Shown: positions 1 through 7,080 of the stretch, one piece after another
Layout of the letters: each line of letters starts with the position of its first letter
How positions within the stretch are numbered: position 1 is the first letter of the stretch
DNA from: Thermoplasmata archaeon
GTDB taxonomy: Archaea; Thermoplasmatota; Thermoplasmata; Thermoplasmatales; Thermoplasmataceae
Assembly (NCBI GenBank): GCA_021835265.1
Contig: JAKBQK010000533.1
Coordinates: forward strand, 1-12,916
Length of the DNA stretch: 12,916 nt
Reading direction: 5' to 3'
Program-made: the position numbers and the translations under genes
The notes under the pieces: model-generated
The model's database searches: none
Told to the model about the DNA's origin: nothing
What the model saw: the letters and a program-made list of their open reading frames with translations, nothing else

Positions 1-273
1 AAGGACCTGGAATGCGTAAGTATAATATCCTCCAGAGGTCCTGAACCTTTTGGACAGCTGCATTACCACAAGGCCGTTGATCAGCACGAGCAGAGTGCCA
101 ATCACCATTATCAGCGGTGACAACAACCCCCCATAGGTCAGTGCTACCGCCCCATAGGTCAACAGGCTCAGCAGTGGCGACATTCCGCCAAAGGAAAGAA
201 AGAAGACATCCCTGAATGAAAGGTGTCTTGGAAGGTCAGACTCAGGTCTTACCTCAGAGTTCTGATTGTTCAT
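1..273 (-). CDS. APC-family amino-acid permease, N-terminal part (runs off left edge)
   Basis: The reverse strand is open from an ATG at 273 to the window edge (91 codons). The product begins with a short polar N-terminus, then a juxtamembrane LPRHLSFRDVFFLSFGGMSP segment. The FGGM glycines match the unwound helix 1 of amino acid-polyamine-organocation (APC) transporters. Two strongly hydrophobic spans follow (about residues 30-50 and 52-72), then RFRTSGGYYTYA, the conserved start of helix 3 in this superfamily. By family, it would import an amino acid or related solute across the cytoplasmic membrane; the substrate cannot be told from this part. It is probably host chromosome outside the mobile element. 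A TATA-like stretch lies about 35 bp upstream. Confidence 0.85.
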   Translation of the reverse strand, partial: MNNQNSEVRPESDLPRHLSFRDVFFLSFGGMSPLLSLLTYGAVALTYGGLLSPLIMVIGTLLVLINGLVVMQLSKRFRTSGGYYTYAFQVL

Positions 274-302
274 AGTGACTCTTTTTGTGCATACATCACA
301 GC

Positions 303-316
303 ATAAAATATGATCT
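303..316 (-). promoter_or_regulatory. TATA-like box for the permease gene
   Basis: On the reverse strand this reads GATCATATTTTATG, an AT-rich archaeal TATA-like element about 30-40 bp before the permease ATG at 273. It lies inside the 5' part of the open frame at 285-653, one reason to doubt the longest start of that frame. Confidence 0.35.
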
Positions 317-389
317 TTCAAATTTCATAATATCGATTTCAACCTTTGATAGATTATTGAACATTCAGGGCGCCACTGTATGCTTAACA

Positions 390-653
390 ATGTTTACGCA
401 TCAGTTCAAAAAAAATGATTCTGGAATCCGGATTAAAAAAACAGATTTTATTACTATTGAAAATTATCATATCTGGTTGAAGCCCGATACAGCGAAATTA
501 TTAATTGAAAAAACCAAAGAGAATTTCAATAGAAAGTACTGGTTCAACAATAAACAGCGTACGTTTGAGAATATAATGTTCGAGAATACAAGAATATTGG
601 GAAAATATTTGAGTGGAAAATCAAATGTGCTAGAATTCAGCATTCCAGCTTAG
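390..653 (+). CDS. Small hypothetical protein (87 aa from ATG 390)
   Basis: I do not recognise this product. The open frame extends back to a TTG at 285, but that start is only 12 bp from the divergent permease ATG and would overlap its promoter, so I prefer the ATG at 390. The protein is basic and hydrophilic. It contains a coherent segment, YHIWLKPDTAKLLIEKTKE, followed by an asparagine- and lysine-rich helix-forming stretch and ends LEFSIPA. Nothing suggests a signal peptide or membrane span. The region just downstream (654-836) looks like decayed coding sequence, so this could be the surviving front part of a longer gene. Moderately sure it is or was coding. Confidence 0.4.
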   Translation: MFTHQFKKNDSGIRIKKTDFITIENYHIWLKPDTAKLLIEKTKENFNRKYWFNNKQRTFENIMFENTRILGKYLSGKSNVLEFSIPA

Positions 654-836
654 AAGATTACTAGGGTGGACAGCAAAGATATATAACCAAAGATTATGGC
701 ATTTACCCCGAAAAAGGAAAGAGTCGGGAATCAACAAATCCACATTGTAGTGTCAGCAAAAGAAAGTTAAAGAAGGTAATATAATTAAAGTCTACGGAAA
801 GACAAAGGTGAAGATCCAATAAGCGATGGTATACCA
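654..836 (+). other. Degenerate stretch upstream of the CBS-HEPN gene
   Basis: No intact gene. Protein-like runs occur in different frames and are cut by stops: GIYPEKGKSRESTNPHC near 699-750 and KVKEGNIIKVYGKTKVKIQ near 763-820. This suggests a frameshifted remnant of a lysine-rich gene, which I cannot identify. AT-rich candidates for a promoter of the downstream unit are AGATATATAACC (around 678-689) and AATATAATTAAAG (around 778-790); I cannot decide between them. Confidence 0.35.
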
Positions 837-1619
837 GTGGACTATGTACTTTTCAAGCTAAATGAAATGTTCAATGTGAAAGATATCTCTAACGTACTAG
901 AAACTGCTGCAAATATTGATGATGCCAAAAAGGTCCATTCCGAAAGAGATTTTGACAGAGTTCCAATAAAAAAGGCTGGAAATATCGATAGCTTTTATGA
1001 TTCTAATTCCGATTCGGAAGTCCAGATTAAACCTGAATATACCTTATCTGAGTCAACTGGTATTTTTGAAACTTTGAGTTATCTCTCGAAGAGAGATTTC
1101 TACTTTATTCTTATTGGGAATGGCATATCCCGAATGGTGCATTACTCAGACCTAAACAATCCATTGGTTTCTATAGGCGTATACACACAAATTGCTTATT
1201 GTGAGGTAGCAGTGCGAAACTTTGCTAGATCTAAAAATCCTAACAAACTGGATTTTGGTGAAAAATTCCTAAATGATGTGAATAATTCTTCCGACGTAAA
1301 CATAAATGTTGCGAGGGCCAAAGGTCAATTCCAAAATAAGAAGAGTTTAAAGACAGAAACTGACTTGTTTGATGAACTTTACTTTGACGAGGAATTGATT
1401 CTGTTCAGAGAAATTATCAAGTTTACTTTGGATGCCAACAAAAGTGAAAATTTTGAGAATTTCATCAACCTTGAAGATGCCAAAATCAAGTCTTTTAAGG
1501 ATATGAGAAACGAGGTTATGCACTCAAAACCTGAGATTATAAAAAAACCTTCTGACATTATTGAATGGTTGAAGTTTTTACAAGATTGTCAAAAAATAAT
1601 AAGTGTTATTGGTGGCTAG
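837..1619 (+). CDS. CBS-domain pair fused to a HEPN domain (putative ligand-controlled ribonuclease)
   Basis: Residues about 15-60 read as a CBS motif (VLETAANIDDA, then DFDRVPI). A second CBS-like unit follows at about 68-112 (TGIFETLSYLSKRDFYFI, then a YSDL end). Such pairs usually bind adenine nucleotides or related ligands. The helical C-terminal half ends in RNEVMH (R224 to H229), an exact RX4H signature of HEPN RNases. The start is GTG at 837 because the frame has no upstream ATG and a stop at 786; ATG 867 is the alternative and would trim little of the CBS unit. The gene ends 11 bp before the restriction-modification gene on the same strand, so the two are probably cotranscribed. I infer a HEPN effector gated by a ligand; no activity can be shown from sequence. 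Confidence 0.65.
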   Translation: MDYVLFKLNEMFNVKDISNVLETAANIDDAKKVHSERDFDRVPIKKAGNIDSFYDSNSDSEVQIKPEYTLSESTGIFETLSYLSKRDFYFILIGNGISRMVHYSDLNNPLVSIGVYTQIAYCEVAVRNFARSKNPNKLDFGEKFLNDVNNSSDVNINVARAKGQFQNKKSLKTETDLFDELYFDEELILFREIIKFTLDANKSENFENFINLEDAKIKSFKDMRNEVMHSKPEIIKKPSDIIEWLKFLQDCQKIISVIGG

Positions 1620-1630
1620 ACGGTGTTTGA

Positions 1631-4390
1631 ATGAACAAGAAAGATGCAAATGCAACAGATGATTATGGTATTGATTTTGAAAGAGTTGTAGAACTCATAT
1701 CCAAATATGAACAGAGAAAAAAATCAGGGGAAATCAAGCGATTGGGTGAAACTGAGACCAGAGAGGATTTTATCAATCCCTTGTTCAAAGCTCTTGGTTG
1801 GAATATGGAAAATAGGCTTAACAGAAATGACTCAGTAAACAAGGAAGAAAATATAGCCGGTAAAAGAAGCGATTACAGTTTCAGGATTAATGGCATTCCT
1901 AAGTTTTTCCTTGAAGCAAAATCATTGAAAGAGGAGAATATACAAACAAATTCAAAATATGTTGACCAGGCAATTAACTACGCATGGATGAAATCATGTT
2001 CATGGGCAATACTGTGTAATTTTGAGACTATTGCAGTATTCAACGCAGATTGGAAGGGATCTAATTTTGGAAGCAACCTTCTATTTGTTTTGCACCCTAG
2101 TGATTTTCTTTCTGATAAGAGATTTGAGCATCTGTCAAAGGCGGCGTTTCTAAACAATGAGCTCGACAAGATTGCATCTCAATACGGTAAAAAACAAACA
2201 AAGAACCCAATCAACAAACAGCTATTGCAGGATATGATCCATTTTCGCGAAATTCTATCAAAAGATATCATACGAAATAACCAAAACAGGCAGTTGTCTC
2301 AAGATGACCTTGATGAATCAGTCCAGAGAATTCTTGACCGTCTAATTTTCATAAGGAATGCCGAGGACAGAGAGCTCGAAGAAAATCGTCTGCAATCCAA
2401 CGTAAGGCAATGGGCATCTAGGGGAAAGGGTCAATTAGTTAAGGAAATTTCTAAAGTATACTCATATTATGATGATGAGTACAACAGCAAACTCTTTGCT
2501 AAGCGGCTTTGTGATGAACTATACCTTGACAATGAGGTTTTGCTGGAGGTAATTGAGGGGTTAAATCACTCTAAAGATAACTCATATAGGTATGATTTCT
2601 CTATAATTGAGTCTGACGTTCTTGGAAACATCTATGAACAATACCTGGGAAATATTCTCAAGGCCACATCAAAGAGGGCAAATCTATCGGAATCCAAGAC
2701 ACATAGGAAAGAGCAGGGCATTTATTACACGCCCTCAAATGTTGTGGATTACATTGTCAAGAACACCGTTGGTGAATATCTTAAAACTCACACTCCAGAC
2801 GAAATCAAAAATGTCAAAATACTTGACCCCGCATGCGGTTCTGGAAGCTTTCTTATACGTGTATACAAAGAGCTTGAGAATTATTGGAAAGAGGAGTTGA
2901 AGCTTGATAAAAGTGGTTTGAAACAAACGAGTTTTGATATGGAGAATTCAGAGAAAGTGTATACCCTTAAAACAAAAATTCTAATAAACAACATTTTTGG
3001 CGTTGACCTTGACCCAAAAGCAGTGGAAATTGCTCAGTTGAATTTGTTATTACAGATTTCTGAAAGAAAACATAGGTTGCCTGAACTTCAAAGAAATATC
3101 AAGATTGGAAATAGTTTGATAGATGATTCTGCAGTTAGCGATAGGGCTTTCAAATGGGAAGAAGAATTCCCGGAAATCATGAGAGAAGGTGGCTTTGATA
3201 TTGTAATTGGAAATCCTCCATATGGCGCAGACTTAACGAGTGCTGAACTTGATTACTTGAATGTTAATTACTTGACAAATAGTAAGAAGAATTACGACAC
3301 CTATCCTCTGTTCATGGAAAGAGCTAATTCAGTTCTTTTGAGAGGCGGGTATTTCTCCTTCATTGTTCCTGACACCTTCTTACGGAAGAATGATTTTAGA
3401 CCTTTTCGAGATTTTTTGTTGTCAAGATTCCAAATCAAAAAGATATTCGAAGTTGGACATGTATTTGATGACGCTAAGGCAACTGAAAATGCAATTTTCA
3501 TAGGATTAAAATGCGAAAAAGATCACCAGGATTATTCATTTCAACATATGTTCCTGAGTAAAAAAAAGCAAAGAGATGTAAGATTAGCGATGATATCAAA
3601 CGAGGACTCTGATATTAACAATGCTGTTTCTTATTCTACAATTGAAGACCTTGAACAGAAAGATTTTCGTTTATTTAACGGCAGTCAGTTCTTAAGTTTA
3701 ATAAACAAAATTGAAAAATTTCCAAGACTCGACCGTATAGACGGAGTGAAAATATCACGTGGGAGTGAAGGGGGTAAAAACTTGATTTCTTTGTCAAATA
3801 CCTCCTTTAAAATGAAACCTATTCTGATTCCTGATGATATCTGGAAGTTTGGATATAGATATAGCAACAGATATTTTCCCATAAATGATCCGTCAAGTCT
3901 TAAATATCAAAAACCAAAAATAATGGTGATAAGAATAAGGAATGATAGTTTAAAAGACAGGATTATTGCGTCTTACGACGAATCTGGGTATTTCACCTTG
4001 AAGACTATTCAAATTCTCAATGTTCAAGATGATAACAAGAATGAGTTGAAATTCTTGCTTGCTATTCTAAACTCCAAATTAATGAACTTCTATTGCACCC
4101 ATCGTTTATCTGACGATATGAACAAAGCGTATTTGTCAGCCCTTAGAGTCCCACAACCAACGGAGAAGGCTGATTTGCAAATAAGAGATAGTATAGTATC
4201 CAAGGTAGGTAATCTACTTGACATCAATAAAGAACTGAATGACATAAAAGGAAATGTCACAGATAGATCATCTGAACTAACAGAAAAGGAATTGGACATC
4301 AAAATGGACATTGACAAGTTGGTGTACTCGTTGTACGGGTTAACCAATAAGGAAATTTCACTTTTGGAAAATGCGGAAGAAGTCATTTAG
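1631..4390 (+). CDS. Type IIG restriction-modification enzyme (fused nuclease, N6-adenine methyltransferase and target recognition)
   Basis: A 919-aa single chain. The N-terminal nuclease domain has the family lead-in TREDFINPLFKALGW (about 43-57) and a PD-(D/E)xK site: D81 in KRSDYSF, then E95 and K97 in FFLEAKS. A helical connector covers about 200-350. The methyltransferase core has motif X-like GIYYTP (363-368), motif I DPACGSGSF (399-407), an NNIFGVDLDPKAVEIA motif II region (about 453-468) and motif IV NPPY (528-531), the order and catalytic tetrad of gamma-class N6-adenine methyltransferases. The last ~300 residues carry the target recognition region. Length fits the Eco57I/Type IIG range. 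It would methylate and cut foreign DNA without separate subunits. The ATG follows the CBS-HEPN stop by 11 bp. The reading frame is intact, and all key nuclease and methylase residues are present. Confidence 0.93.
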   Translation: MNKKDANATDDYGIDFERVVELISKYEQRKKSGEIKRLGETETREDFINPLFKALGWNMENRLNRNDSVNKEENIAGKRSDYSFRINGIPKFFLEAKSLKEENIQTNSKYVDQAINYAWMKSCSWAILCNFETIAVFNADWKGSNFGSNLLFVLHPSDFLSDKRFEHLSKAAFLNNELDKIASQYGKKQTKNPINKQLLQDMIHFREILSKDIIRNNQNRQLSQDDLDESVQRILDRLIFIRNAEDRELEENRLQSNVRQWASRGKGQLVKEISKVYSYYDDEYNSKLFAKRLCDELYLDNEVLLEVIEGLNHSKDNSYRYDFSIIESDVLGNIYEQYLGNILKATSKRANLSESKTHRKEQGIYYTPSNVVDYIVKNTVGEYLKTHTPDEIKNVKILDPACGSGSFLIRVYKELENYWKEELKLDKSGLKQTSFDMENSEKVYTLKTKILINNIFGVDLDPKAVEIAQLNLLLQISERKHRLPELQRNIKIGNSLIDDSAVSDRAFKWEEEFPEIMREGGFDIVIGNPPYGADLTSAELDYLNVNYLTNSKKNYDTYPLFMERANSVLLRGGYFSFIVPDTFLRKNDFRPFRDFLLSRFQIKKIFEVGHVFDDAKATENAIFIGLKCEKDHQDYSFQHMFLSKKKQRDVRLAMISNEDSDINNAVSYSTIEDLEQKDFRLFNGSQFLSLINKIEKFPRLDRIDGVKISRGSEGGKNLISLSNTSFKMKPILIPDDIWKFGYRYSNRYFPINDPSSLKYQKPKIMVIRIRNDSLKDRIIASYDESGYFTLKTIQILNVQDDNKNELKFLLAILNSKLMNFYCTHRLSDDMNKAYLSALRVPQPTEKADLQIRDSIVSKVGNLLDINKELNDIKGNVTDRSSELTEKELDIKMDIDKLVYSLYGLTNKEISLLENAEEVI

Positions 4391-4523
4391 GATAAATTCT
4401 TTCCAAGGACACTATTAAAAGAAAACCTATCCATCAAATTTCTTCAGTTCATAGTGATTAGAAACTAAAATTTTTGAGTTGAGATATAAAAAGCGACACA
4501 TTTTTGGTCTTATCTATTTCCCC
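4391..4523. other. Intergenic between RM gene and att repeat
   Basis: AT-rich and without a gene. GAGATATAAAAAGCG at 4482-4496 could be a plus-strand TATA box with nothing obvious to drive. Read on the minus strand it gives CGCTTTTTATATC. Before integration this would have lain about 30 nt beyond the tRNA 3' flank, so it may instead be the old tRNA terminator. Confidence 0.3.
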
Positions 4524-4541
4524 CATAGAACAGATGGGGCT
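4524..4541 (-). repeat. Left attachment-site copy (att core, 18-bp direct repeat)
   Basis: CATAGAACAGATGGGGCT occurs here and again at 12874-12891, an exact 18-bp match 8350 bp apart. On the minus strand the first seven bases (AGCCCCA) are the 3' end of the tRNA at the right edge. The same six codons (HRTDGA) form part of the integrase reading frame at the right copy. No other tRNA sequence is present at this left copy, as expected for the displaced att site of a tRNA-integrated element. Confidence 0.8.
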
Positions 4542-4571
4542 TCCAGATCAACAGCTTTTCCTATGACATAA
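4524..4571 (+). pseudogene. Orphaned 3' tail of the integrase gene
   Basis: Reading the att core in the same frame as the integrase at the other end gives HRTDGA, and the frame continues here as SRSTAFPMT to a TAA at 4569-4571. If the element were circularised by recombination between the two 18-bp repeats, this would become the integrase C-terminus and supply its stop codon. The join is an inference from the repeats and the exact frame match. Confidence 0.55.
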
Positions 4572-4646
4572 GGGAGTTCAGAACGCACGGAATCAAATGA
4601 GAGGTTTGGCATTATTGCCCTAAATCTTTACAATTCAATAATTTTG

Positions 4647-4869
4647 TCAATGAGCGAATTCTTTTTCCACAACAAAGAGCACCTTTTCTTGAATCAAAAT
4701 TTGACCCATTTCGCGGTTCAAATCTGGAAAATGAGTTTCTTTGAATCCATACATAGGGCAACCCAAATCTGAAAACCTCTTTAGACTCTGTAATTCAACG
4801 GTGCAATTCGTGTACACTGCAAATGGATGACTGGAATGTTTCGCCCAGTCAAGAGAATCCGAATAAAAA
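4647..4869 (-). pseudogene. Frameshifted C-terminal extension of the TGT-like gene
   Basis: Directly past the TGT-like stop (4870-4872), another minus-strand frame is open for about 75 codons and ends at TGA 4649-4647. It begins YFDFYSDSLDWAKHSSHP and ends VVEKEFAH. The frame is reached from the main one by skipping one base in the A-run of ACAAAATTATTTTG (around 4871-4885). It has no upstream start of its own: a TGA closes it about 35 nt earlier, inside the main gene. It therefore reads best as the original C-terminus cut off by a one-base insertion. Programmed frameshifting or a sequencing error are the alternatives. I do not recognise a domain in it. Confidence 0.45.
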
Positions 4870-6060
4870 TCAAAATAATTTTGTCTGGTTCCTCAAAGTT
4901 TGGGAATCAAATGTTTCAGAAAGAACAGGAATGACGTGTCTCCTCTCCTTTAGGTCCTCCAAGAGTTTTCCATTATGAAACAATCCACTGGAGCGTTCTA
5001 CAAATGTATGAACTCCAAACACATCGTGGATTTTGAATGCGTCTGCAAGGCTTCCTTCATATTCTGCTGCAACATCATCTATGGATGAACCTGTACATAT
5101 GGGGCAATTACATGAAGCAAGAGATGACCCGTGTATATCTTTATGAAGAGGGATTGGTAGATACCCCCCAGTTAGATGATCGTATCTCCTAGCATTTCTT
5201 CTTTCGTTCGCTATTTTTTTTGCCTTTTCAGCTGTATTAGTCTGCTTAACCTTTTCTTTATTCTTTTCTTGGGTACCAAATGGTGGTCTTCTAAATACAG
5301 GAGAGGCGAAATCGGATGCTAAAAAGCTAAGTGGGTAAAGCCCACCTGAGCTCTTCCTATTTGGATAAGTTTTCTCGACGCCAGAGATTATTCTTAACAA
5401 CGTCTCTTTGGATCTCATTTCAGAAAATTTGTCATAATTTCGATAAGAAAGTCTGTAATCTGCATAAAGGCCAACTATTCCTGAAACCACTTCTCCCATG
5501 ATATCAATCTTCAATGAGAACAAATTCTCTTCAGTATCCATAGGGATCGCGTATAATGGTATTTTCCCATTGTCGATTATATTCTTAGTAAGGTATGTAG
5601 CAATTGTTTTCATTTCCTCAGTTGGAATAATTAAGGAGTCCAATATCGTCACAAAGTCTAATTGGGTATTTAGCTGCATTTTAACAAGTGCTTCTATCAA
5701 TTTTCGTGAGATTCTAACGTTTTTGTCTATAATAGGGACATAATAGCTAGCTCTTGTTTGCGAATATGATTTCGCAAAAGATACATTTTGGTTGATAGTA
5801 TCAGAATGTTTGTCTCTACCTTCCAGGTTAATTATTCTATCCTCGATGTGTGATCCCAGAAGAAAATCTTGATTTTCAAACACCTTGTTTGGGAAATGAA
5901 TGTCTATCGCAAAATCACTAGTAATTCGGCTGGCGCGAGTTAAATCTGATTTGGTTACTGAAGTTACTGGAGTTCGTATAAATTGATTCCCAATAAAAAC
6001 TGAGCCTCTTCTCTCGCCGAATACGAATTCGTCATCTATGTCTATTTCAATTTTGAACAT
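4870..6060 (-). CDS. TGT-like (DpdA/archaeosine transglycosylase-like) base-exchange protein
   Basis: 396 aa. The back half aligns by eye with tRNA-guanine transglycosylases: LDFVTILDSLIIPTEE (134-149) resembles the D-x-V-M-x-L-D-E-C-x-P-x-P segment; FLASDFASP (246-254) matches the nucleophile region FDxxxP, making D250 the candidate nucleophile. YDHLTGGYLPIP precedes a zinc site CNCPIC (C317, C319, C322) and H345 in KIHDVFGV, with the 23-residue Cys-His spacing of archaeal TGT. The usual DSGGFQ loop is not evident, so it is a divergent member, as DpdA proteins of 7-deazaguanine DNA modification are. The expected chemistry is guanine exchange for a 7-deazaguanine in DNA or RNA; the substrate is unknown and no precursor-synthesis genes are nearby. 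The ATG overlaps the upstream gene by 14 bp: last gene of a four-gene operon. The C-terminus may be truncated by a frameshift. Confidence 0.6.
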   Translation of the reverse strand: MFKIEIDIDDEFVFGERRGSVFIGNQFIRTPVTSVTKSDLTRASRITSDFAIDIHFPNKVFENQDFLLGSHIEDRIINLEGRDKHSDTINQNVSFAKSYSQTRASYYVPIIDKNVRISRKLIEALVKMQLNTQLDFVTILDSLIIPTEEMKTIATYLTKNIIDNGKIPLYAIPMDTEENLFSLKIDIMGEVVSGIVGLYADYRLSYRNYDKFSEMRSKETLLRIISGVEKTYPNRKSSGGLYPLSFLASDFASPVFRRPPFGTQEKNKEKVKQTNTAEKAKKIANERRNARRYDHLTGGYLPIPLHKDIHGSSLASCNCPICTGSSIDDVAAEYEGSLADAFKIHDVFGVHTFVERSSGLFHNGKLLEDLKERRHVIPVLSETFDSQTLRNQTKLF

Positions 6061-6349
6061 TCACTTCCTCCACATCATTTTCCTTGACTACCAATTCAAA
6101 TATTTGTTCATAAGGTGTCAGTCTATAGATTCTCTTCCTAGCATCTTTTGGATCAAAGTTCGTTGCAACCCATCCTGATTTTCGTAGCTCTGATAGGAGA
6201 AGCGTCACTAGTTTTTTACTGTCGGAAAATTTTGTTCTAGCCAATAAATCGGCAGCTTCATCTAGCGTGAAATTTCTATCACGTAAATTCTCCCACAGAA
6301 CCAAGTAACGTTTCATAAGCCATTTAGAAAGTAATTGAATATTTGACAT
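6047..6349 (-). CDS. Small winged-helix-like protein
   Basis: About 100 aa from ATG 6349 (MSNIQLLSKWLMKRY). An ATG at 6394 would add 15 residues but overlap the previous gene by 41 bp, whereas 6349 lies 4 nt after that gene's stop. The pattern is helix (NLRDRNFTLDEAADLLA), helix (DSKKLVTLLLSELRKSGWV), then a beta wing (RKRIYRLTPYEQI), a winged helix-turn-helix layout. It overlaps the TGT-like start by 14 bp, so the two are translationally coupled. Likely a DNA-binding regulator or targeting partner of the operon; which of these is not visible. Confidence 0.55.
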   Translation of the reverse strand: MSNIQLLSKWLMKRYLVLWENLRDRNFTLDEAADLLARTKFSDSKKLVTLLLSELRKSGWVATNFDPKDARKRIYRLTPYEQIFELVVKENDVEEVNVQN

Positions 6350-6353
6350 GTAA

Positions 6354-6605
6354 TTACTTATTGGATATGTAAACCCATTTAATAAGTTTTCCATTCCAAT
6401 TTTCTATGTCTGATAGGACATCAATCTCTCTCTTGAACCTGCGATATCTGGCAATAGCATAGTGCGTACAATAACCTATACCATAGATTGAAACATATGT
6501 TTTCCACTCCTCACATGGATCCTCATGTTTCCAGTTTTTTTTCCACTCCTTTTCTTGCTTTACAAGGTCTAACACTTTCTCATGATGTCGACTAAACTGT
6601 GTCAC
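6354..6605 (-). CDS. 83-aa hypothetical protein, operon member
   Basis: It starts at a GTG whose bases overlap the stop of the DUF2080 gene (GTGA, 4-bp overlap) and ends 4 nt before the next start, so coupling supports it as a real gene. The protein is rich in Trp, Lys and aromatic residues (EKEWKKNWKHEDPCEEW; two Cys; YAIARYRRFKRE) with a likely helical front. I do not recognise a family. Its position suggests it works with the TGT-like and winged-helix products. Confidence 0.55.
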   Translation of the reverse strand: MTQFSRHHEKVLDLVKQEKEWKKNWKHEDPCEEWKTYVSIYGIGYCTHYAIARYRRFKREIDVLSDIENWNGKLIKWVYISNK

Positions 6606-6769
6606 TTAATCACCATCACTAAGACTCTCTTTCCTACCCATTCTTTTGGGACATACACTTTGCCAGCATTGTTAGAATTCTGAGAAACGACTTTCTCATA
6701 AATCTCAACATTTTCAACGTTTATGCGTAGTTCTGAGAGGTCTATTTTTATAGGTTTTGATTTTGACAT
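6602..6769 (-). CDS. DUF2080-family small transposase-associated protein (AbrB-like)
   Basis: 55 aa, found by reading the minus strand from ATG 6769 to TGA 6602. The C-terminal half (EKVVSQNSNNAGKVYVPKEW, then VGKRVLVMVIK) matches the DUF2080 signature: an asparagine/glycine turn followed by (K/R)VYVPKEWxGKxVxV. Members are small beta-rich proteins resembling AbrB swapped hairpins, common in archaea beside mobile elements. It is the first gene of the leftward operon and overlaps the next gene by 4 bp. A perfect inverted repeat sits at its start codon, so it could bind its own promoter; that role is inference. Confidence 0.75.
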   Translation of the reverse strand: MSKSKPIKIDLSELRINVENVEIYEKVVSQNSNNAGKVYVPKEWVGKRVLVMVIK

Positions 6770-6791
6770 AGTAGCTAATTTATAGCTACTA
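6769..6791. promoter_or_regulatory. Operator-like 8-bp inverted repeat at the start of the leftward operon
   Basis: TAGTAGCT (6769-6776) and AGCTACTA (6784-6791) are perfect reverse complements separated by 7 nt. The repeat fills the space between the TATA-like box and the DUF2080 ATG and includes the first base of that ATG. If transcripts are leaderless, a bound repressor here would block initiation. Confidence 0.55.
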
Positions 6792-6795
6792 ATTA

Positions 6796-6805
6796 ACTAT
6801 AAAGT
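6796..6805. promoter_or_regulatory. Shared divergent TATA-like box
   Basis: ACTATAAAGT on the plus strand reads ACTTTATAGT on the minus strand, a TATA-like sequence in both directions. It lies about 30 bp before the DUF2080 ATG (6769) on one side and about 26 bp before the TTG at 6830 of the zinc-ribbon gene on the other, spacing that suits leaderless archaeal transcripts. Confidence 0.45.
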
Positions 6806-6829
6806 TTTCCACTACAATAAAATTCAAAA

Positions 6830-7080
6830 TTGCCTACTCAGAGAGTTTCTGTTGAAATTCCATCCCTTGGGTTCATAGAATTGCTGAATGTCCAAACTGC
6901 AATTCCAAAGTCTACATTGTAGAGAAGAAAGCCAAACTCAAAGGTTTTGAAGTTAAATGCAACCATTGCAATTATGCTTGGGAGTTCACTGACTCATCAA
7001 AGAGAACAACATGCCTAAATTGTGAACAGAAGGTTGACACCGAAAAGAATAAGTCCCAGATTCTGATGATAAAAATGTAA
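6830..7080 (+). pseudogene. Zinc-ribbon protein gene with three CxxC motifs, frameshifted
   Basis: The frame at 6856-7080 encodes HRIAECPNCNSKVYI, then KCNHCNYAW, then TCLNCEQKV: three CxxC pairs in 74 residues, but no usable start codon before an in-frame TGA at 6853. One frame over, TTG 6830 begins PTQRVSVEIPSLGF, which leads smoothly into HRIAEC if one G is added to the GGG at 6869-6871. The likely ancestor is one protein of about 83 aa disrupted by a single-base deletion (or a sequencing error). Zinc ribbons of this kind bind nucleic acids or protein partners. It is divergent from the DUF2080 gene and shares the promoter region. Confidence 0.5.

Noticed and set aside
1631..4390. BREX PglX methyltransferase
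   Set aside because: The protein is shorter than PglX, has an N-terminal PD-(D/E)xK nuclease site, and no other BREX genes are present; Type IIG fits better.
4870..6060. Host archaeosine TGT housekeeping gene
   Set aside because: It lies inside an integrated element, lacks an evident DSGGFQ loop and PUA domain, and sits in an operon with mobile-element proteins, so a divergent paralogue is more likely.
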